From contig NZ_NSGF01000002.1 of assembly GCF_002294995.1 (NCBI RefSeq), positions 186,001-250,000 of the forward strand: a stretch of DNA of 64,000 bases, in the 5' to 3' direction. Position 1 is the first letter of the stretch. Every line of letters begins with the position of its first letter. Under the pieces are notes generated by a model that had not been told where the DNA came from, did not search any database, and saw nothing but the letters and a program-made list of their open reading frames with translations. Position numbers and translations under genes: made by a program. This DNA comes from Mesorhizobium sp. WSM3860. Its GTDB lineage: Bacteria > Pseudomonadota > Alphaproteobacteria > Rhizobiales > Rhizobiaceae. Positions 8,843 to 17,452 of this stretch are shown piece by piece.

Positions 8843-10000
8843 TTACGCCCCAAACACCTTTTCGCCGCCGATCCAGACATCCTTCACATCCAGGCCCTCC
8901 GACAGCCCGACAATGTCCGCTGCGGTGCCGTTGGCGAAGCGGCCGAGGCGATGCGCCTGGCCGATCGCTTCGGCGGGATAGAGCGAGGCCATGCGGAGCG
9001 CCTCGTCCAGCTCGAGCCCGACCACGCGATGGACGAAGCGCACGGCGGATATCATGTCGAGATCGGCGCCGGCCAGCGTGCCGTCGGCAAGCCTGAGACT
9101 CCCGTCCTTGCGGTAGATGGTGCGGCCATTGAGCGTGAAGGATGTCATGTCGGTGCCGATCGTCGCCATGGCGTCGGTGACCAAAAGGATCTTGCCCGGG
9201 CCTTTCTTGGCGTTGAGCGCAAGCGTCATCGTGCCCGGATGGACGTGGATGCCGTCGGCGATGATGCCGGCATAGAAGCTGCCGGTGTCGATCGCCGCTC
9301 CGGCCAGTCCCGGCTCGCGGTTGCCGATCTGGCTCATGGCGTTGAAGAGATGGGTGACGACGGTGGCGCCGGCCGCGGCGAAGGCCGTCGCCGTGGCATA
9401 GCCGGTGTCGGAATGGCCGAGGCTGACGACGATGCCGGCCGCTGCCAACGCCGTGACCCGGGCCGGCTCGACCGATTCCGGCGCGACCGTGGTGAGCAGC
9501 ACCGGCAGGCCGCGGCGCGCCGCGACCAGCGCAGCCTGGTCGGCATCCGTCATTGCCCGGATAAGAGCCGGATCATGCGCACCCTTGCGCGCGACGGACA
9601 GATGCGGGCCTTCGAGATGCAGCCCAAGAAAACCCCGCACCTTCTTCCGGGCGGCCTCGGCGCCGGCGGTAACCGCCGCGGCGGTGATCGCCGGAATATC
9701 GGTGATCAGCGTCGGCAAGAGCGCCGTGGTGCCGAAGGGCGCGTGCGCCCGGCAAATGGTCTCGATCGAGGCGACATCGGGATGGTCGTTGAGCATGACG
9801 CCGCCGCCGCCATTGACCTGGATATCGACGAAGCCGGGAACCAGCAGGCCGGTGGTCTCGACACGGGACACGCCGGACGGGATGGCGCCAGTGGGCAGGA
9901 TGGCCTCGACCGTGTCGTCCTTGACGACAAGCGCAGCATCGTCATGCCAGTCGGCGCCGTCGAAGATGCGGGCGCCGGTGAGGGCGAAACGGTCGCTCAT
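8843..10000 (-). CDS. nagA: N-acetylglucosamine-6-phosphate deacetylase
   Basis: Hydrolyses GlcNAc-6-phosphate to glucosamine-6-phosphate and acetate; cytosolic amidohydrolase-fold enzyme of 385 residues. Visible key residues: E130 in HLEGPH (metal), H196 in GHSDTGY, H217 in HLFNAM, and the catalytic D276 in VTDAMATIG. Its ATG overlaps the stop of the upstream SIS gene (ATGA), so it is the last gene of a four-gene leftward operon (kinase, GntR, SIS deaminase, nagA). Confidence 0.95.
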   Translation of the reverse strand: MSDRFALTGARIFDGADWHDDAALVVKDDTVEAILPTGAIPSGVSRVETTGLLVPGFVDIQVNGGGGVMLNDHPDVASIETICRAHAPFGTTALLPTLITDIPAITAAAVTAGAEAARKKVRGFLGLHLEGPHLSVARKGAHDPALIRAMTDADQAALVAARRGLPVLLTTVAPESVEPARVTALAAAGIVVSLGHSDTGYATATAFAAAGATVVTHLFNAMSQIGNREPGLAGAAIDTGSFYAGIIADGIHVHPGTMTLALNAKKGPGKILLVTDAMATIGTDMTSFTLNGRTIYRKDGSLRLADGTLAGADLDMISAVRFVHRVVGLELDEALRMASLYPAEAIGQAHRLGRFANGTAADIVGLSEGLDVKDVWIGGEKVFGA

Positions 10001-11028
10001 ACGGTTTCCGTCACCTTGCGCAAATTGCGTGGCGCATCCGGATCGAGGCCGCGATGGCGGGCGAAGGCCTCGACGAAGCCATAGAAGGACACGATCAACG
10101 GCAGTGGATCGGTTAGCGGATGGCCGGTTGCGACATGCGGCAGCAGCCTGGCGGCCTTCGCCTCGTCGGAGGTGACGAAAGCGGCCGCGCCTTTGGCCGT
10201 CAAGCTGTCGGCGGCCTCGGCCACCGAAGGCTCCGACGCGTCGCGGGCAGCGAGCGCCAGGACCGGGAAGCCCGGCCCGACCAGCGCCAGCGGCCCATGC
10301 ATGACTTCCGCCGCGCTATAGGCCTCGGCATGCATGACGCAAGTTTCCTTGAACTTCAGCGCTGCCTCGCTGGCGATCGCGAAGGATGGGCCGCGTCCAA
10401 GGATGAACAGCGAGCGCGGCGCCTCGAGCGCCGTGGCGAGCGCCATCCAGTCGCAGCCGATCGCCTTCTCGAAATGCTCCGGCAGGCCGGCGAGCGCGGC
10501 AAGCAGCGCCTCATCGCCAGTGCTGTGCGCCATCAGCGCCAGGGCGGCGACGGCCGAATTGACGAAGGTCTTGGTGGCCGCGACGCTGCGCTCTGGGCCG
10601 GCGAGAATGTCGATGGCGTAATCCGAGGCGCGCGCCAGCGGCGAGTCGGCCGTGTTGGTGATGGCGACGGTAAGCGCGCCGCCGGCTCTCGCCGTTTCGG
10701 CCATGGCGACGATGTCGGGACTCTTGCCCGACTGCGAGATCGCCAGGCAAGCCGAGCCGCGCAGCCTCAGCTTCGCGCCATAGATGGAAGCGATCGACGG
10801 GCCGACGGAAGCCACCGCGAGGCCGGCCGTCAGTTCCACGGCGTATTTCATGAAGGTGGCGGCATGGTCGGACGAGCCGCGCGCCACGGTGACGACGAAA
10901 TGCGGATCGCGCTCGCGAAGGCCGCGGCCGGCCGCGGCCAGCACCTTGGCCGAGCCGTCGAGCAGGCGGGCGGTGGCCTGCGGGATCTCCTCGATCTCGC
11001 GCCGCATGTGGGTGGCGGTTGCGCTCAT
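9997..11028 (-). CDS. SIS-domain glucosamine-6-phosphate deaminase (NagB-II / GlmS-isomerase-like)
   Basis: 343 residues with two SIS domains, resembling the isomerase half of GlmS without its glutaminase domain: ARGSSDHAA, AISQSGKSPD, RSVAATKTF, and the C-terminal DPDAPRNLRKVTETV, which mirrors the GlmS tail. NagB-II proteins of this architecture deaminate glucosamine-6-phosphate to fructose-6-phosphate. The overlaps with nagA (ATGA) and with the GntR gene upstream make that the natural role here. A sugar-isomerase (AgaS-like) activity on galactosamine phosphate is the main alternative. Confidence 0.85.
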   Translation of the reverse strand: MSATATHMRREIEEIPQATARLLDGSAKVLAAAGRGLRERDPHFVVTVARGSSDHAATFMKYAVELTAGLAVASVGPSIASIYGAKLRLRGSACLAISQSGKSPDIVAMAETARAGGALTVAITNTADSPLARASDYAIDILAGPERSVAATKTFVNSAVAALALMAHSTGDEALLAALAGLPEHFEKAIGCDWMALATALEAPRSLFILGRGPSFAIASEAALKFKETCVMHAEAYSAAEVMHGPLALVGPGFPVLALAARDASEPSVAEAADSLTAKGAAAFVTSDEAKAARLLPHVATGHPLTDPLPLIVSFYGFVEAFARHRGLDPDAPRNLRKVTETV

Positions 11029-11804
11029 GGCCGGCTCTCCTCTCCCGGCCCGGTCAGCCGGAGTTCCGCGACGAAGTCATAGGCGTCGCCCCTGTAGATC
11101 GAACGCGTGAATTCGATCACCTTGCCGCTCGCCAGATAGGAAATACGTTCGATGTGCAGGCCGGCAACCCCCGGCGGCACTTCGAGAAGGCGCGCGTCGC
11201 CGTCGCCGAGATTGGCGGCCGAGATGCGCTGCACCGCCCGCACCGGGCGGTTGCCGGTCAATTCCAGCGCCGCATAGAGCGAGGAGCCTATCGTCTCTGG
11301 GTCGGGCAGTACGCTCGCCGAAATCGCGGCGCGCTCGATCGCCAGCGGCGTGTCGTTGGCGATGCGCAGGCGCGCCACGCGCGCCACCAGCTCGCTCGAC
11401 GACAGGCCGAGCACCATCATCTCGTCCGGCGAGGGCGCATAGAGGCCGCGATCGAGCCAGGCCGAGCGCACGACCATGCCGCGGCGCGCCATATCCTCGG
11501 TGAAGGAGGTGAGCCGCGACAGCGACTGCTCGACACGTTCCATGCGCGGGGCGACAAAGGTGCCGGAGCCATGGCGCTGGACGAGGATGCCGCCCTTCAC
11601 CAGATCCTGCACCGCCTTGCGCACAGTGACGCGCGAGATGTCGGCCTTGCTGGCGATGTCGCGCTCTGACGGCAGCGCGTCGCCCGGCCCGATCAGGCCG
11701 CGATTGACCGCTTCCTCGATGCTTTTCCTCAGCTGCAGGTAAAGCGGCGCGCCGCTTTGCGAGGATTCCTTCAGCATAGCGAAGATCTGGTCGGCGGCGC
11801 TCAT
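11025..11804 (-). CDS. GntR/HutC-family regulator with UTRA domain (NagR/DasR-like)
   Basis: 259 residues: N-terminal winged HTH (~20-90; LYLQLRKSIEEAV, LPSERDIASKADISRVTVRKAV) and a C-terminal UTRA effector domain (~105-245). The family includes NagR/DasR/YvoA, which bind phosphorylated amino sugars and repress GlcNAc genes. Its place inside the nag operon argues for local amino-sugar control, probably through the TTGGTATT repeats at 12804-12819 and 12935-12952. The start at 11804 is the last of three near-identical start-codon modules. Confidence 0.9.
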   Translation of the reverse strand: MSAADQIFAMLKESSQSGAPLYLQLRKSIEEAVNRGLIGPGDALPSERDIASKADISRVTVRKAVQDLVKGGILVQRHGSGTFVAPRMERVEQSLSRLTSFTEDMARRGMVVRSAWLDRGLYAPSPDEMMVLGLSSSELVARVARLRIANDTPLAIERAAISASVLPDPETIGSSLYAALELTGNRPVRAVQRISAANLGDGDARLLEVPPGVAGLHIERISYLASGKVIEFTRSIYRGDAYDFVAELRLTGPGEESRP

Positions 11805-11912
11805 CGCGGCGCCTCCGGCAGCATGGCGAAGATCCGGCCGGCGGCGCTCATCACGGCGCCTCCGGCAGCATGGCGAAGATCTGGTCGGCGGCGCTCATCG
11901 GGCGCCTCCGGA
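11774..11912 (-). repeat. Triplicated 47-bp ribosome-binding-site/start-codon module
   Basis: Reading leftward, three copies of a unit with CCGGAGGCGCC, then ATG and the codons for MSAA(D/G)(Q/R)IFAML occur with ATGs at 11898, 11851 and 11804, exactly 47 bases apart. Because 47 is not a multiple of three, the first two copies encode only 15- and 16-residue peptides (MSAADQIFAMLPEAP and a near copy). Each stops at the next start (TGATG, then ATGA). Only the third copy leads into the GntR gene. The first ATG overlaps the kinase stop. Confidence 0.9.
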
Positions 11913-12776
11913 TTTGCCCGCGAAGATGCGCGCGGCCATCTGCACCGCGCCGCCGAGCGCGTCGTCGAGCGGGGCCTTCAGCAGCGCCCGATAGCGCGCC
12001 GACAGCCGCGGCGCGTAGAGCGGCGCCAGGCCGCCGAGCAGGCATAGCGGAGCATCGTCGGCGAGTTCGAGCGCGCCGAGCGAAGCCTCGACATCGGCAA
12101 CCGCCTTGTCGAGGATCCAATTGGCGACGAGATCGCCCTTTTCGGCATGCTCGAAGACTTTTGGCGCGAAACCGCCGAAGTCGCCGGGCTTGGCGTTGGT
12201 GGTGAACTCGACCACGTCCTCGGGATTGTTGCGGAAGACGGCAAGCATCGCATCCGTCAGCGGCGAGCCGGGGCGGATGCCGTCATAGGCAAGCAGCGTC
12301 TGCTCGAGCAGATCGCGGCCGATACGAGCGCCGCTGCCCTGGTCGCCGACCTGGAAGCCCCAGCCGCCGATGGCGCGCGACTTGCCCGCTTTGCGCGCCA
12401 TATAGGCGGTCCCGGTGCCGAGGATCGCCATGGCGCCGTCGCCGGAGCCGACGGCGCCTTCGAGCGCGATCTCGGCATCGGTCTCGACGCGGCTTTTGCT
12501 GAAGGGCAGGATCGCTTCCAGCTGCTGCCTGTAGGTCCCGACATTGGCGCCGGCGAGACCGAGGATGGCAGGCGTCTCAGGGATCAGCTCCGGATCTTCA
12601 CCGGCGGCCACGAACGCTTGCCTTGCCGCCTCGACGATGTTGGCGCGCGCACCGGTAAGATCGGTGCGGATATTGGCCGCTCCGCTTTTGGCGCGGCCGG
12701 CGACAACGCCGTCGACGGTCGCAAGGGCCGCCCTGCAGCTTGTGCCGCCGCCATCGATGCCAAGCACGAATTTCAC
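11895..12776 (-). CDS. BadF/BadG-family amino-sugar kinase (GlcNAc/MurNAc kinase, MurK-like)
   Basis: 293 residues of the ASKHA/BadF-BadG kinase fold. Phosphate-binding loop VLGIDGGGTSCRAAL at the N-terminus, later AILGTGTAYMARK, GDQGSGARIGRDLL and LCLLGGLAPLY. The GTG at 12776 is preferred: GAGGAG lies upstream and VKFVLGIDGG is the usual start. An upstream in-frame ATG (12818) would fall inside the operator. MurK of Clostridium acetobutylicum, of this family, phosphorylates both MurNAc and GlcNAc. With MurQ and NagA adjacent, the same dual role is plausible here; a glucosamine kinase is the alternative. First gene of the leftward operon. Confidence 0.85.
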   Translation of the reverse strand: MKFVLGIDGGGTSCRAALATVDGVVAGRAKSGAANIRTDLTGARANIVEAARQAFVAAGEDPELIPETPAILGLAGANVGTYRQQLEAILPFSKSRVETDAEIALEGAVGSGDGAMAILGTGTAYMARKAGKSRAIGGWGFQVGDQGSGARIGRDLLEQTLLAYDGIRPGSPLTDAMLAVFRNNPEDVVEFTTNAKPGDFGGFAPKVFEHAEKGDLVANWILDKAVADVEASLGALELADDAPLCLLGGLAPLYAPRLSARYRALLKAPLDDALGGAVQMAARIFAGKSGGAR

Positions 12777-12797
12777 GCGATTTTCTCCTCGTGGCGA

Positions 12798-12825
12798 ATA
12801 ATACCAATAAAATACCAATAGCCAA
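12798..12825 (-). promoter_or_regulatory. Promoter/operator of the leftward nag operon
   Basis: On the minus strand: -35 TTGGCT (12825-12820), a 16-bp spacer, -10 TATTAT (12803-12798). The spacer and -10 are made of two direct TTGGTATT repeats 11 bp apart, one helical turn. A bound repressor would block the promoter. A mirror copy lies at 12927-12954. Confidence 0.65.
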
Positions 12826-12926
12826 GCGTTAATTTCGGTTCAAAAAAGATTAAGGCGCATTTTATTGAAAAATCACGAAAATTTGCCGGCTCGCCTATTC
12901 TCTGCGACGAATTTCGTTAATCCATG

Positions 12927-12954
12927 TGGACAAGTGGTATTTTTTTGGTATTGT
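12927..12954 (+). promoter_or_regulatory. Promoter/operator of the rightward murQ-transporter operon
   Basis: -35 TGGACA (12927-12932), 16-bp spacer, -10 TATTGT (12949-12954). Two TGGTATT repeats 11 bp apart fill the spacer and overlap the -10, exactly as in the divergent promoter. The likely ligand is the GntR/UTRA protein encoded at 11025-11804. Confidence 0.65.
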
Positions 12955-12977
12955 TCCCGTCAGTTGGAGGACAACGG

Positions 12978-13886
12978 ATGGCCGAGACGCGCACGGAAGC
13001 GCTGCATCAGAACGCCGCGGGGCTGGATGTCCAGGCCCCGGATGCCATCCTTTCATTCCTCGCCAACGCGCAGATCGAGGCCGCCAAGGCCGTACACGGC
13101 GCCATTCCGGCCATTGCCGAGGCCGCCGCGCTTATCGCCAGACAACTGAAGGGTGGAGGCAGGCTCGCCTACGCGGCAGCCGGCAGTTCCGGCCTGATGG
13201 CTGTCGCCGATGCGCTGGAGCTTCCCGGCACATTCGGTATCGCGCGTGACCGCATAGCCATCCTGATCGCAGGCGGCGACGAGGCGTTCCACACGCTTGC
13301 CGGCGGACCGGAAGACGATACCGAGGAAGCCGCGGCGGCCGTGGCGAATGCCAATATCGGCAAGGGCGACTGCCTGATCGCCATCTCGGCCAGTGGCTCG
13401 ACGCCCTACGCGGTCCAGGCCATCGGCGACGCGCGGCGCCGGGGCGCGGCGACGATCGCGATCGCCAACAACAAAGGCGCGACGCTGTTCGGCGAGGCCG
13501 ACGTCGCCATCCTGCTCGAGACGCCGCCGGAGCTGATCGCCGGCTCGACGCGCATGGGCGCGGGAACAGCACAGAAGATCGCGCTCAACATGCTGTCGAC
13601 GCTTGCCGCCGTCCATCTCGGCCATGTGCATGACGGCTACATGGTCAATCTCACCGCCGACAACGTCAAGCTGCGCGACCGCGCGGTGCGCATGGTGGCC
13701 GCCATCAGCGGACGCAGCCGCGAAGACGCGGCGCGTCTGCTCGAAGAGAGCGGCGGCGGCGTCAAGACTGCCATTCTGCTCGCCGCGGGTGCTGCCAACG
13801 CCGAAGCGGCCGAGAAGATACTGGAAAAAACCGGCCAGAAGCTCAGGCCGGCGCTTTCCGCGATCGAGGGGAGCAAGGGGCGCTAG
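12978..13886 (+). CDS. murQ: N-acetylmuramic acid 6-phosphate etherase
   Basis: Cleaves the D-lactyl ether of MurNAc-6-phosphate to GlcNAc-6-phosphate, feeding NagA. 302 residues. The start at 12978 has GGAGG at 12966-12970; the longer frame from 12924 would run through the promoter. SIS-fold signatures: AAGSSGLMAVADALELPGTF with the probable catalytic E81, GPEDDTEE with E112, ISASGSTPYAV, and the family hallmark GSTRMGAGTAQK. The phosphate loop (AAGSSGLMAV) differs from the usual GAGTSGRLGV, so it is a divergent family member. First gene of the rightward operon. Confidence 0.9.
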   Translation: MAETRTEALHQNAAGLDVQAPDAILSFLANAQIEAAKAVHGAIPAIAEAAALIARQLKGGGRLAYAAAGSSGLMAVADALELPGTFGIARDRIAILIAGGDEAFHTLAGGPEDDTEEAAAAVANANIGKGDCLIAISASGSTPYAVQAIGDARRRGAATIAIANNKGATLFGEADVAILLETPPELIAGSTRMGAGTAQKIALNMLSTLAAVHLGHVHDGYMVNLTADNVKLRDRAVRMVAAISGRSREDAARLLEESGGGVKTAILLAAGAANAEAAEKILEKTGQKLRPALSAIEGSKGR

Positions 13887-13938
13887 CCGCTGTTCTCATC
13901 AGAACCGAACCTGAAAAAGGTCAACAGGGAGACTGAAG

Positions 13939-15198
13939 ATGAAGACCAAACTACTGACGGCCCTTTTGCTCGGCACAAGCATCCTCGGCACCACCGGGAT
14001 GGCGCTGGCCGAGGACGTAACGCTCAACATCGAGAGCTGGCGCGGCGACGACCTGACCATCTGGAAGGACAAGCTGATCCCAGCCTTCGAGGCCAAGAAC
14101 CCCGGCATCAAGGTGGTGTTCGCGCCGTCGGCGCCGACCGAGTATGACGCAGCCCTCGGCGCCAAGCTCACCGCCGGCTCGGCGGGCGACCTGATCACCT
14201 GCCGCCCGTTCGACAAGTCGCTGGTGCTCTACCAGAAGGGCAACCTCGCCGATCTATCGGCGCTGCCGGGCATGGAGAATTTCTCCCCCGTGGCAAAGTC
14301 AGCCTGGCAAACCGATGACGGCAAGGCGACGTTCTGCGTGCCCATGGCCTCGGTCATCCACGGCTTCATCTATAACAAGGACGCCTTCGACAAGCTCGGC
14401 ATCAAGGTGCCGATCACCAATGAAGAGTTCTACGCCGCGCTCGACAAGATCAAGGCCGACGGCACCTACATCCCGATGGCGATGGGCACCAAGGATCTCT
14501 GGGAAGCCGCGACCATGGGCTACCAGAACATCGGCCCGAACTACTGGAAGGGCGAGGAAGGCCGCCAGGCGCTGATCAAAGGCGAGCAGAAGCTGACCGA
14601 TCCGCAGTGGGTCGAGCCCTACAAGGAACTGGCCAAGTGGAAGCCCTATCTCGGCGACGGCTTCGAGGCGCAGACCTATCCTGACAGCCAGAACCTGTTC
14701 ACGCTCGGCCGCGCCGCCATCTATCCGGCCGGCTCGTGGGAAATCGCGCTGTTCAACACCCAGGCGCAGTTCAAGATGGGCGCCTTCCCGCCGCCGGTGC
14801 AGAAGGCCGGCGACACCTGCTACATCTCCGACCACACCGATATCGGCATGGGCCTGAATGCGGCGTCGAAGCATCCGGAAGAAGCCAAGAAGTTCCTCTC
14901 CTGGGTCGCCTCGCCGGACTTCGCCACCATCTACGCCAACGCGCTGCCGGGCTTCTTCAGCCTGAACAACACGCCGGTGAAGATGGAAGACCCGCTGGCG
15001 CAGGAATTCGTCTCCTGGCGCGGAAAGTGCAAGTCGACGATTCGCTCGACCTACCAGATCTTGGGACGCGGCACGCCGAACCTCGAGAACGAGACCTGGG
15101 TTGAATCGGCCAACGTTATCAACGGCACCGACACGCCGGAAGTCGCCGCCAAGAAGCTCCAGGACGGCCTCGACAGCTGGTACAAGCCGGCGAAGTAA
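13939..15198 (+). CDS. Sugar ABC transporter substrate-binding protein
   Basis: Periplasmic binding protein (cluster of maltose/glycerol-3-phosphate/oligosaccharide binders, SBP family 1), 419 residues. Signal peptide MKTKLLTALLL...GMALA-ED. Lines such as NIESWRGDD, LIPAFEAKNPGIKV, VPMASVIHGFIYNKDAFDKLG and AAIYPAGSWEIA are typical. AGGGAG precedes the ATG. Downstream are its two permeases, an oxidoreductase and the ATPase, and upstream murQ. An amino-sugar or muropeptide-derived sugar is the likely cargo, by context only. Confidence 0.9.
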   Translation: MKTKLLTALLLGTSILGTTGMALAEDVTLNIESWRGDDLTIWKDKLIPAFEAKNPGIKVVFAPSAPTEYDAALGAKLTAGSAGDLITCRPFDKSLVLYQKGNLADLSALPGMENFSPVAKSAWQTDDGKATFCVPMASVIHGFIYNKDAFDKLGIKVPITNEEFYAALDKIKADGTYIPMAMGTKDLWEAATMGYQNIGPNYWKGEEGRQALIKGEQKLTDPQWVEPYKELAKWKPYLGDGFEAQTYPDSQNLFTLGRAAIYPAGSWEIALFNTQAQFKMGAFPPPVQKAGDTCYISDHTDIGMGLNAASKHPEEAKKFLSWVASPDFATIYANALPGFFSLNNTPVKMEDPLAQEFVSWRGKCKSTIRSTYQILGRGTPNLENETWVESANVINGTDTPEVAAKKLQDGLDSWYKPAK

Positions 15199-15214
15199 GA
15201 GCTCAGGCAACGGA

Positions 15215-15238
15215 CCGGCCGGGCACATGCCCGGCCGG
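15215..15238 (+). terminator. Intercistronic hairpin after the sugar-binding protein gene
   Basis: Perfect 10-bp stem (CCGGCCGGGC / GCCCGGCCGG) with loop ACAT, 17 bases after the stop and without a T tract. Such hairpins usually stabilise the binding-protein mRNA or attenuate read-through to the permease genes, giving excess binding protein. Confidence 0.6.
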
Positions 15239-15422
15239 CATTCGAACCGTTCTAGATAGCGATTGTCGGCGCCGCCTCTCGGTCTTACCCTCATCCTGCG
15301 GGGAAGACGAAGCCGCACTGTCGCTGGCCTTTGTCCTCCCCCTGATGGGGGCAATCAGGCCGCGCATCGAGGCATCAGCTAAGCATCATAGAGTGGAACG
15401 AGAGACGGCGGGGACCGAACTC

Positions 15423-16352
15423 ATGGCCGCACAAACACGACCGAAAAGACCGATCCGCTGGCATATCGCCGTTTTCCTGGCGCCGGCCGTTCTCGTCTAC
15501 ACGGCGATCATGATCCTGCCGCTCGCCGGCACCCTGCAGCTCTCGCTGTTTCGCAACATCAACCAGTCCCAGGTCTTCGTCGGGATGGACAACTTCCGCA
15601 CGCTGTTCGGCGACCCCAACTGGTCCGCAGGCTTCTGGAATGCGCTCCGGAACAACGTCTGGTTCTTCATCATCCACATGCTGGTGCAGAATCCGATTGG
15701 CGTCCTACTGGCGGCACTGCTCTCCAGCCCGAGGCTGAGGTTCGCCGCCTTCTACCGCACGGCGATCTTCGTGCCGACCATCCTGTCCTTCGTCATCGTG
15801 GGCTTCGCCTGGAAGCTGATCCTGTCGCCGCTGTGGGGCGTGTCGCCGCATCTTCTCGACCTTGTCGGCCTGAAGAGCCTGTTCACGCCATGGCTCGGCA
15901 AGGAACAATACGCGCTGACGGCGCTCAGCCTCGTCTCGGTCTGGCAGTTCATCGGCATCCCGATGATGCTGATCTATGCGGCACTGCTGTCGATCCCCGA
16001 TGAGGTGATCGAGGCAGCCGAATGCGACGGCGTCACCGGCATGGCGCAGTTCTGGAAGATCAAGCTGCCGTTGATCCTGCCGTCGATCGGCATCATCTCG
16101 ATCCTGACCTTCGTCGGTAATTTCAACGCCTTCGACCTGATCTACACCGCGCAAGGCGCGCTCGCCGGCCCGAATTATTCGACCGACATTCTCGGCACCT
16201 TCCTTTACCGCGCCTTCTTCGGCTTCCAGCTGCAAATCGGCGATCCCAACATGGGCGCGGCAATCGCCACGATGATGTTCCTGATCATCCTCGCGGGTGT
16301 CTGCGTCTACCTGTTCCTCATCCAGACGCGCTTGCGTCGCTACCAGTTCTGA
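15423..16352 (+). CDS. Sugar ABC transporter permease (MalF/UgpA type)
   Basis: 309 residues, about six membrane segments, with the ATPase-contacting EAA loop (EAAECDGVTGMAQFWKIKLP). I take the ATG at 15423 (MAAQTRPKRPIRWHIA). The earlier in-frame start at 15345 adds 26 hydrophilic residues unlike the family. The first segment (IAVFLAPAVLVYTAIMIL) follows directly. Pairs with the next permease, from which it is separated by 10 bases. Confidence 0.9.
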   Translation: MAAQTRPKRPIRWHIAVFLAPAVLVYTAIMILPLAGTLQLSLFRNINQSQVFVGMDNFRTLFGDPNWSAGFWNALRNNVWFFIIHMLVQNPIGVLLAALLSSPRLRFAAFYRTAIFVPTILSFVIVGFAWKLILSPLWGVSPHLLDLVGLKSLFTPWLGKEQYALTALSLVSVWQFIGIPMMLIYAALLSIPDEVIEAAECDGVTGMAQFWKIKLPLILPSIGIISILTFVGNFNAFDLIYTAQGALAGPNYSTDILGTFLYRAFFGFQLQIGDPNMGAAIATMMFLIILAGVCVYLFLIQTRLRRYQF

Positions 16353-16362
16353 GGGGAGCGCC

Positions 16363-17202
16363 ATGAGCACAGCCACCCGTTCGCTTCCCCGCACCATCGG
16401 CGCCCATGCCGTGCTTTTGACCTACACGGTGATCGCGCTGTTCCCGGTGATCCTGGTGGTGATGAATTCGTTCAAGTCCCGCGCGGGCATCTTCGGCGCG
16501 CCGCTGACGCCGCCGACACCGAAAACGTTCGACCTGATCGGCTACACCACCGTGTTCGGCCAGGGCGACTTTCTGCATTATTTCCAGAACAGCCTCGTCG
16601 TCACCGTCGCCTCGCTGTTCTTCGTGCTTCTGTTCGGCGCCATGGCGGGCTTCGCGCTGTCGGAATACCGCTTCCGCGGCAACACGATGATGGGGCTCTA
16701 TCTCGCGCTCGGCATCATGATCCCGATCCGCCTCGGCACCGTCGCCATCCTGCAACTGATGGTGGCGAGCGGACTGGTCAACACGCTGACGGCGCTGATC
16801 CTGGTCTACACGGCGCAGGGCCTGCCACTCGCCATCTTCATCCTGTCGGAATTCATGAAGCAGGTGTCCGACGACCTGAAGAACGCGGGCAGGATCGACG
16901 GGCTGTCGGAATACACGATCTTCTTCCGGCTGGTGCTGCCGCTGGTACGCCCGTCGATGGCGACGGTCGCGGTCTTCACCATGATCCCGATCTGGAACGA
17001 CCTGTGGTTCCCGCTGATCCTGGCGCCGTCTGAAGAGACCAAGACGGTGACGCTCGGCGCGCAGCTCTTCCTCGGCCAGTTCGTCACCAACTGGAACGCG
17101 ATCCTGGCGGCGCTCTCGCTGGCGATCCTGCCGGTGTTGGTCCTCTACGTCATCTTCTCGCGGCAACTGATCCGCGGCATCACGTCAGGAGCCGTCAAGT
17201 GA
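16363..17202 (+). CDS. Sugar ABC transporter permease (MalG/UgpE type)
   Basis: 279 residues, six predicted membrane segments; EAA-like loop DLKNAGRIDGLSEYTIFFRLVLP. The start at 16363 follows GAGGGGAGCGCC. Inner-membrane partner of the upstream permease. The remaining transporter part, the ATPase, is two genes downstream after a palindromic element and the oxidoreductase gene. Confidence 0.9.
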   Translation: MSTATRSLPRTIGAHAVLLTYTVIALFPVILVVMNSFKSRAGIFGAPLTPPTPKTFDLIGYTTVFGQGDFLHYFQNSLVVTVASLFFVLLFGAMAGFALSEYRFRGNTMMGLYLALGIMIPIRLGTVAILQLMVASGLVNTLTALILVYTAQGLPLAIFILSEFMKQVSDDLKNAGRIDGLSEYTIFFRLVLPLVRPSMATVAVFTMIPIWNDLWFPLILAPSEETKTVTLGAQLFLGQFVTNWNAILAALSLAILPVLVLYVIFSRQLIRGITSGAVK

Positions 17203-17235
17203 GCTTGGGCCGCCAATTGTTCGTCGGGCAGCCCT

Positions 17236-17413
17236 TCACCCCACCCGGCGCTGCGCGCCGATCTCCCCATCGAGGGGAGGTAGAAGGTAAGCGCTTCATT
17301 CTCGATCGCCTGGGGTCTCAGGTCAAAGCAGCTTCTTCGGCGGTGAAGGTCTTCGCGCCAACGCCCTACCTCCCCTTGATGGGGAGGTCGGCGCGAAGCG
17401 CCGGGTGGGGTGA
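17236..17413. repeat. Dispersed palindromic element
   Basis: Arms TCACCCCACCCGGCGCTGCG (17236 on) and the mirrored CGCCGGGTGGGGTGA (to 17413) enclose inner CTCCCC/GGGGAG hairpins at 17263-17279 and 17371-17387. It lies within the transporter operon, between the second permease and the oxidoreductase gene. Confidence 0.75.
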
Positions 17414-17452
17414 CACCCTCTCAAGAAGAAACGGATTGGTTGGAGTAACCAG

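Noticed and set aside
11801..11898. The 15- and 16-residue micro-ORFs as real peptide genes
   Set aside because: They are copies of the GntR N-terminus produced by tandem duplication of the start region. I report them as a repeat and possible translational device, not as genes.
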